A stretch of DNA of 64,000 bases from Candidatus Nitrosotenuis cloacae (GTDB taxonomy: Archaea > Thermoproteota > Nitrososphaeria > Nitrososphaerales > Nitrosopumilaceae). The notes under the pieces were generated by a model. The model saw nothing but the letters and a program-made list of their open reading frames with translations, was not told the DNA's origin and did no database searches. Positions 59,337 through 64,000 of the stretch are shown piece by piece; position 1 is the stretch's first letter; every line of letters starts with the position of its first letter. Both the position numbers and the translations under genes were made by a program. Location of the stretch: positions 62,001-126,000 of the forward strand of contig NZ_JAPPVQ010000005.1 of the NCBI RefSeq assembly GCF_026768455.1, read 5' to 3'.

Positions 59337-60212
59337 TTGCAAGAGTTCAGCCTAGAGTATCTGCGGTGCATCAAGTGTGGCGGAAAGCTGGAACTTCAGA
59401 CGCTTCGACGCGGATCTGAGATTGAGGAGGGATTTTTATTTTGCAAAAAATGCGTGCTGCATTTTCCGGTAATCGGTAAAGTGGCAATACTCCGTGACTT
59501 TGCAGAGTATGTCTCAAACAGGCCCCGGCTGGGCGGGGACTTGCTTCTCTCATCAAATACTATGCAGATGAGGTCGTTTGTGAAAAAAGCGCTCTCAAAA
59601 GCAGGCAAGTCTTTTGAGGACGTATCATTGATTGAAAAAAGATGGTCTGGAATATACGGCAACAATCGGCGCTCACCGTTTTACTCTGTGATGAAAAAAT
59701 CGCTGGATTCCATGCCTGGCGGGATGGCACTGGAGCACGGGTGCTCTATTGGGATTATCACAGAACATCTGGCAAAAAACCACCCTATTGCATTTGGGAT
59801 TGACAGGTCGTATTATGCGGTACTGGAGGCAAAAAAGCGCACGCGAAAAAATCTGGATTACTTTGTGGCAGATTCACTTGAGCAGCCGTTTGGCAAGGTA
59901 CAGTTTGAATTGGTTGCAGGACTGAACCTATTTGAGCTGATTGAGCCAAAAGTCTTGCTAAAGTCGCTTGCACGTCAGGTGAAAAAGGGCGGCTCTCTCA
60001 TGCTGTCTGACCCATACGACTATGATCGAGGGACAAAGTCCGTCCGCGAGCCGCTATTTGCGGATTCGGTGCGCGACGAACTAATTCAGTTGGGATTTTC
60101 AATATCTGGCAAGACACGACTGCCAAGCAGAATAAATTGGAATCTACGGCTATATGACAGGGCAGTACTTCGGTATGATGTTGACTTGGTAATTGGAAAA
60201 AAACTGGGCTAG
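59337..60212 (+). CDS. SAM methyltransferase with Trm112-like N-terminus
   Basis: A 291-residue protein (TTG start). Residues 1-55 resemble a Trm112-type zinc module (YLRCIKCGGKLELQTLRRGS, FLFCKKCVLHFPVIGKVAIL). The rest is a class I methyltransferase: ALEHGCSIGIITEHL (motif I), AFGIDRSYYAVLEAKKR, FVADSLEQPF, FELVAGLNLFELI and LMLSDPYDYDRGTKS. Trm112 fused to its methyltransferase is unusual; the substrate is unknown. Confidence 0.78.
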   Translation: MQEFSLEYLRCIKCGGKLELQTLRRGSEIEEGFLFCKKCVLHFPVIGKVAILRDFAEYVSNRPRLGGDLLLSSNTMQMRSFVKKALSKAGKSFEDVSLIEKRWSGIYGNNRRSPFYSVMKKSLDSMPGGMALEHGCSIGIITEHLAKNHPIAFGIDRSYYAVLEAKKRTRKNLDYFVADSLEQPFGKVQFELVAGLNLFELIEPKVLLKSLARQVKKGGSLMLSDPYDYDRGTKSVREPLFADSVRDELIQLGFSISGKTRLPSRINWNLRLYDRAVLRYDVDLVIGKKLG

Positions 60213-60370
60213 AGGAGAACGATGTGCTAGCGGTGTTTTACAATACCTTGCGGCACGGTTTCAATCGTATTTTTTGTGTTTGCGTCTGCCCATCTAATTG
60301 TTAAGTAGACGAATTCCTACTGAAAACGCGTCTTGAATTAGAAACTAGAATGGGTGTATTTCCTATTGAC

Positions 60371-60898
60371 TCAGACTTTTTTCAATATTAGTGCAACCGA
60401 GTTGTCTGTTACCTCTGACTGTGTTTTTATTTCCTTTATTGTATGAAACATCTCTTCAAAACATCTTGCGATAAAAAACGACCATTTCTTGCCCATGTCA
60501 AATTGCATGATTAGTTTGTACGATGAATTTGCAGTCTCGTATCTGTATGGAAATCCTGACACCTTAAGCCAGCTCTTTGCGAGGCTTACTGCACTCTCAA
60601 AGTTGAACTCTCCGTTCAAAAGCAGTACGATGTCATGTATTTTGGCAGTAATGATCTTTTTAGCTAGTTTCTCTAGTTCTGGAAATGTCATGTTGTCAAA
60701 TAACAGAACTGGAAGATCGCGTAGCACTGAGATCATGCCTGCCTGCGGGGCATAGCTGTGCCACGAGGTATATGAATCAAATATCTGGTTTATCAGGACG
60801 TTGGTTGACAGGCTTTTTTCTTGGGCCTCCTGTCTGAGCTTTTCTAAATTCTTGGCATCTATTCTGAGTGTTATGTGGGATTTTTTGACTTTCGACAT
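60371..60898 (-). CDS. ribbon-helix-helix protein
   Basis: 175 residues from ATG 60898 (the frame continues upstream but the RHH starts here). The N-terminal RHH motif is KKSHITLRIDAKNLEKLRQE, AQEKSLSTNVLINQIF. The C-terminal ~120 residues (GMISVLRDLPVLLFDNMTFP, AKIHDIVLLLNGEFNFESAV) are alpha/beta and hold no family I recognise. Possibly a regulator that senses a ligand. The 158-bp gap after 60212 shows no other gene. Confidence 0.75.
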   Translation of the reverse strand: MSKVKKSHITLRIDAKNLEKLRQEAQEKSLSTNVLINQIFDSYTSWHSYAPQAGMISVLRDLPVLLFDNMTFPELEKLAKKIITAKIHDIVLLLNGEFNFESAVSLAKSWLKVSGFPYRYETANSSYKLIMQFDMGKKWSFFIARCFEEMFHTIKEIKTQSEVTDNSVALILKKV

Positions 60899-61054
60899 TG
60901 AACCAACTCCATCAAAAAAATAAATTAATAAATAATTTGTTATAATGCCTGGAATTTGGGCACAGTGTAGCACTTTCTATACGGATGTGTGCGAATTTCT
61001 TAAATTCCTACATGTCCAACTATGGTAAATGCGTGGTTACACGGTGTCGGAACA

Positions 61055-61420
61055 ATGAATATTCTCATCATCGATGATAACTGCGAAATAACCACAATGC
61101 TCTCAAAATACTTTACACTAAAAGGACACACGTGTTATGTCTCCAACGATGGTAAAAACGGCCTACTCATGATGGAAAATTCTCAGTTTCATGTTGTATT
61201 GCTTGATCTTGCAATGCCTGATTTTTCGGGACGCGATCTAATCAACCATCTGCATGATCATGGAAAGATGCGCAATCATACTGTGATTACACTCACCGCA
61301 TCATCATTATCTGATATTGACGCAACTTACCTGATGGAAAAAGGAGTTCACTCTGTTCTAAAAAAGCCGATTGATCCTGACACCCTGTTGGAATATTTGA
61401 TGAAGGTGACGGCAAAATAA
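61055..61420 (+). CDS. CheY-like response regulator
   Basis: A 121-residue lone receiver domain (ATG 61055). Key residues: ILIIDDNCEI (acidic pair), VVLLDLAMPDFSG (phospho-Asp), VITLTASSLS (Thr) and LKKPIDPDTLL (Lys). It is a paralogue of the regulator at 63351-63710, sharing VVLLDLAMP and GVHSVL(K/R)KPIDPD. Precedes a membrane sensor kinase by 157 bases. Confidence 0.9.
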   Translation: MNILIIDDNCEITTMLSKYFTLKGHTCYVSNDGKNGLLMMENSQFHVVLLDLAMPDFSGRDLINHLHDHGKMRNHTVITLTASSLSDIDATYLMEKGVHSVLKKPIDPDTLLEYLMKVTAK

Positions 61421-61577
61421 AATCACATAATGATCAATCAATTTATTTGCATTGTGTGCAAAGTGTAAAGTTTTATGCTGATTTTCAACCTCAATACAAA
61501 ATTGACGTTATTACCTGGTCGGTTGTAATTCATCAATACATAATACTTGGTCGTGCTTTTGAATTTGTGACTGATTC

Positions 61578-63305
61578 TTGAACAGAGAGATTACAGTAAC
61601 CCTGATGGTCTTAGTTACAACCACTGCGTCCATTGTGGGAATTTTGTGTTTTTACACAAATAATGAAATTCAGAGATTGAATAATGATACCGTTGAGACA
61701 AAAATACATGAAGTTACTGCGATGTCCTCTCGCTTTGCATTACGACTGCAATATGTAACTGGAATGATGGAAGTGATAAGTCATAATACTACCATGGCAG
61801 ATCCTCCAACATATTCGAATTTGATCTCAGATCAGCTAAAGGGCATACCTGAAGATGCGGATTCTGAGAAAAGAAATATCGCAAAAATATTGCTTTACAA
61901 AAAATTTGATCTAGATTACGTCTTTTATGTTGTACCAAATGGTGACATCTATTTTGTTGAGCCATTTAGTTCACAGCTCAATGTCTTACAACTGAATTTG
62001 TCTTTTAGGGACTGGTACCGCGGTGCAGTGGATACCGGGACTACGTATGTGAGCGAAGTCTATACATCTAGTAACAAGCAGCACAATGTCATATCTGTTG
62101 TAGTTCCAATATATGATGACGAGAAGTCCTTAAATGGTATATTTGGAGGCACGCTTAATCTTGGAGCAGTTCAACGGGCATTTTCTATGCTGGATCTGAG
62201 GCCAAACGAGTACATGCTCATAACGGATCACAATCACAACGTTGTGGTTGACTCTAGACAGCCGGAATCGGGTGTGGAAATTAGAAGATTCCAACTAACT
62301 GTACCTGACTCGTCGTCTAAAACTGATACCAACGTCATGACTACTGTGATCGATGGCAAAGAGGTACTGGTAATATCTAGAGAAATGCATGTCGGCACTC
62401 ATACTTGGTCATTTCTGTCTATTCAGCCAATTGCCGATGCGTATGCATCATCTAATGCGTTGAAAAATGAGGCAATTCTACTGATTGTGGCAATGACGAT
62501 AATAAGCAGCACAAGCGGATTTATCGTGATCCGAAAAATGTATGCAAATGTGGTGCTCACTCAAATGTTAAAGAAAATCAACTTGGAACTGGAGAAAAAA
62601 ACAGAGGAGATCGAGCAGGCTGACATTAAAAAAGAAGAGTTTGCTGCCATGATAACTCATGAACTAAAGACCCCCCTGATGCCAATTATGGGCTACTGTA
62701 AGATGTTAAAGACCAAAATGCTTGGGGAACTGACCGGCGAGCAGTTGGAATCTGTTGTCACAATAGAAAACAACGCAAAACGACTGGTTTCACTAATCGA
62801 TGACATCTTGGATGCAAGAAAACTGGACCTGAACAAGATGCGGTTCAAAATGGAAGATGTTTCAATCGACGAGCTATTTGAAGAGATACACTCTAGCTAC
62901 AAGGTACTAAAAGAAAAAGGTAAAGAATTCGTTATTGATATGCAGGTGCACGGATCTACAATAAGAACTGACAAGATGCGACTGCGCCAAGTATTTGACA
63001 ATCTGATTTCAAACGCAATAAAATTCACTCCAGATGAGGATGCAAAAATTGAGGTGGGTGCAAAGTATGCTGATAATAAAATAAGATTCTATGTAAAAGA
63101 TAATGGCTTTGGAATTCCTCCCGAAAAACAAGTTAATCTCTTCAAAAAGTTTTACCAAATTGATACATCTGAGAGGAGGAAGGCGGGAGGTACTGGACTT
63201 GGACTTGCAATCAGCAAGGGTATAGTGGAGAATCTAAATGGAAAAATTTGGGTTAAAAGTGATGGAAAGTCAGGCTCAACATTTTATTTTGAGCTTCCAC
63301 AGTGA
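61578..63305 (+). CDS. membrane sensor histidine kinase with CACHE-like domain
   Basis: A 575-residue kinase (TTG start). TM1 at ~8-27 and TM2 at ~297-320 (ILLIVAMTIISSTSGFIVI) flank an extracytoplasmic sensor of about 265 residues that reads as a double CACHE (FDLDYVFYVVPNGDIYFVEP, LNLSFRDWYRGAVDTGTTYV, MLITDHNHNVVVDSRQPESG). A helix with heptads follows, then HisKA FAAMITHELKTPLMPIMGYC and the ATPase boxes NLISNAIKFTPDED, VKDNGFGIPPEKQ and GGTGLGLAISKG. Likely phosphorylates the flanking lone receivers. Confidence 0.92.
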   Translation: MNREITVTLMVLVTTTASIVGILCFYTNNEIQRLNNDTVETKIHEVTAMSSRFALRLQYVTGMMEVISHNTTMADPPTYSNLISDQLKGIPEDADSEKRNIAKILLYKKFDLDYVFYVVPNGDIYFVEPFSSQLNVLQLNLSFRDWYRGAVDTGTTYVSEVYTSSNKQHNVISVVVPIYDDEKSLNGIFGGTLNLGAVQRAFSMLDLRPNEYMLITDHNHNVVVDSRQPESGVEIRRFQLTVPDSSSKTDTNVMTTVIDGKEVLVISREMHVGTHTWSFLSIQPIADAYASSNALKNEAILLIVAMTIISSTSGFIVIRKMYANVVLTQMLKKINLELEKKTEEIEQADIKKEEFAAMITHELKTPLMPIMGYCKMLKTKMLGELTGEQLESVVTIENNAKRLVSLIDDILDARKLDLNKMRFKMEDVSIDELFEEIHSSYKVLKEKGKEFVIDMQVHGSTIRTDKMRLRQVFDNLISNAIKFTPDEDAKIEVGAKYADNKIRFYVKDNGFGIPPEKQVNLFKKFYQIDTSERRKAGGTGLGLAISKGIVENLNGKIWVKSDGKSGSTFYFELPQ

Positions 63306-63350
63306 TTGTCGATACGCAATATTTTTAATTTACAAAGTAGGTGATATGGT

Positions 63351-63710
63351 GTGAAAATATTACATATTGACGATAATTCCGACATCACCAAAATGTTCTC
63401 AAAATATTTCAAACTGAAAGGCATTGACGTATCAATCGCAAATGACGGCCAAAACGGCTTACAAATGATCACAAACGAAAGATTTGATGTTGTTTTGCTT
63501 GACTTGGCAATGCCTAATTTTTCAGGGCGTGACATAGTTGATCATCTCCACCGCAACGGAATTCGTAACCAATGCAAAATTATCGCACTCACGGCGTCAT
63601 CCATATCTGTTGATGATGAGCTGAGTCTGAGAGGTAAGGGAGTTCACTCTGTACTGAGAAAACCAATTGATCCTGACGAATTACTGAATTATCTGCAGGC
63701 AGTCAAATAG
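63351..63710 (+). CDS. CheY-like response regulator (paralogue)
   Basis: A 119-residue lone receiver (GTG start, MKILHIDDNSDITKMFSKYF). Phospho-Asp lies in VVLLDLAMPNFSG, Thr in IIALTASSIS, Lys in LRKPIDPDELL. Closely similar to the 61055-61420 protein, so the two arose by duplication around the kinase gene. The start of another kinase gene follows 7 bases later. Confidence 0.9.
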   Translation: MKILHIDDNSDITKMFSKYFKLKGIDVSIANDGQNGLQMITNERFDVVLLDLAMPNFSGRDIVDHLHRNGIRNQCKIIALTASSISVDDELSLRGKGVHSVLRKPIDPDELLNYLQAVK

Positions 63711-63717
63711 CAACTTT

Positions 63718-64000
63718 ATGGAACAAGACAAGTTCGTCGACGAAATTCGCAAAATACGGCGGATTCAAAAAAGTTTGGACGGCATACTGGGCAGTAATGC
63801 GCCGAAAACCGAACAAATTCATCACATATTGGATAATCTTGATTCCACACGTCACGTAACGACAAATGTGGTAGATGCTCTCTCTTCAAATAAGATCAAA
63901 ATAACGGATGATCTGGCAAGCAAACTAAGTCACGAGTTGCGAACGCCGCTTGTTCCAATACGTGCATATGCCGACATGTTGCTGCGTGGCGACTTTGGCT
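63718..64000 (+). CDS. sensor histidine kinase, 3' end outside window
   Basis: The frame opens at ATG 63718 with a charged helical region (MEQDKFVDEIRKIRRIQKSL) and reaches the HisKA box LASKLSHELRTPLVPIRAYA before the window ends. The phospho-accepting His is in SHELRTP. No membrane segment is seen so far, so it may be a soluble kinase paired with the receiver just upstream. Truncated by the window, not by mutation as far as visible. Confidence 0.88.
   Translation, partial: MEQDKFVDEIRKIRRIQKSLDGILGSNAPKTEQIHHILDNLDSTRHVTTNVVDALSSNKIKITDDLASKLSHELRTPLVPIRAYADMLLRGDFG

Overview
The window is from a group I.1a-like ammonia-oxidising thaumarchaeote (Nitrososphaerota, Nitrosopumilaceae-type), judged from gene content. 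It has archaeal information genes (aIF2-beta, aIF1A, topoisomerase VI A/B, RpoF, RadA, L21e, eS30, fibrillarin/Nop5, Trm1, Dim1/KsgA), a TFE-beta/RPC34-like factor, a PEFG-CTERM surface protein and no bacterial housekeeping genes. I cannot name the genus from sequence alone.

Bases 1-33,900 are dense core chromosome. They hold pyrimidine synthesis genes (pyrF, pyrD, a pyrK-like subunit), cis-prenyltransferase, and a translation/ribosome-biogenesis string (aIF2-beta, DUF424, aIF1A, Rio1, KH protein) that runs into top6B-top6A. Next come purine/methylthioadenosine salvage (APRT-MTAP), a large Ig-like secreted protein, an OLD-type ATPase, rRNA/tRNA modification genes (RlmE-like, Trm1, Nop5-FlpA, Dim1), a cobalamin-type radical SAM enzyme, the fluoride channel FluC, RadA, isocitrate dehydrogenase and a metallophosphoesterase. 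The stretch ends at tRNA-Ser(GCT).

Bases 33,993-47,900 are the highlight: a complete 13.9 kb casposon. It has 32-bp terminal inverted repeats (26/32 matching) abutting a 20-bp direct repeat that duplicates the last 7 nt of the tRNA-Ser gene plus 13 nt downstream. Its core is a Cas1 casposase with intact E/H/D residues, a family B DNA polymerase, an HNH protein and two HTH proteins around a divergent promoter. Its cargo looks like defence or mobility genes: a winged-helix/TOPRIM protein, an HExxH metallopeptidase, an AAA ATPase coupled to a PIN-like nuclease, small membrane proteins and a tyrosine recombinase. No cas2, cas4 or CRISPR array is present. Three features seem new to me: Cas1 and PolB of the same element end in the same HTH-like module; the right end carries a second, nested copy of the terminal repeat; and the gap behind cas1 holds a cluster of iteron-like repeats.

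Bases 47,921-52,400 are an AT-rich accessory stretch outside the casposon: a small membrane protein, a PEFG-CTERM beta-propeller-like protein, a broken NERD nuclease gene, a second DUF4760-like membrane protein, a Cys-rich mini-protein and a secreted thermonuclease.

Bases 52,600-64,000 return to chromosomal character. They hold a PhnCDE-type ABC importer with no C-P lyase genes nearby, a response regulator/histidine kinase pair, small zinc proteins, a transglutaminase-like protein, a methyltransferase, an RHH protein, and a second signalling cluster (CheY-like, membrane sensor kinase, paralogous CheY-like, and the start of another kinase) cut by the window end.
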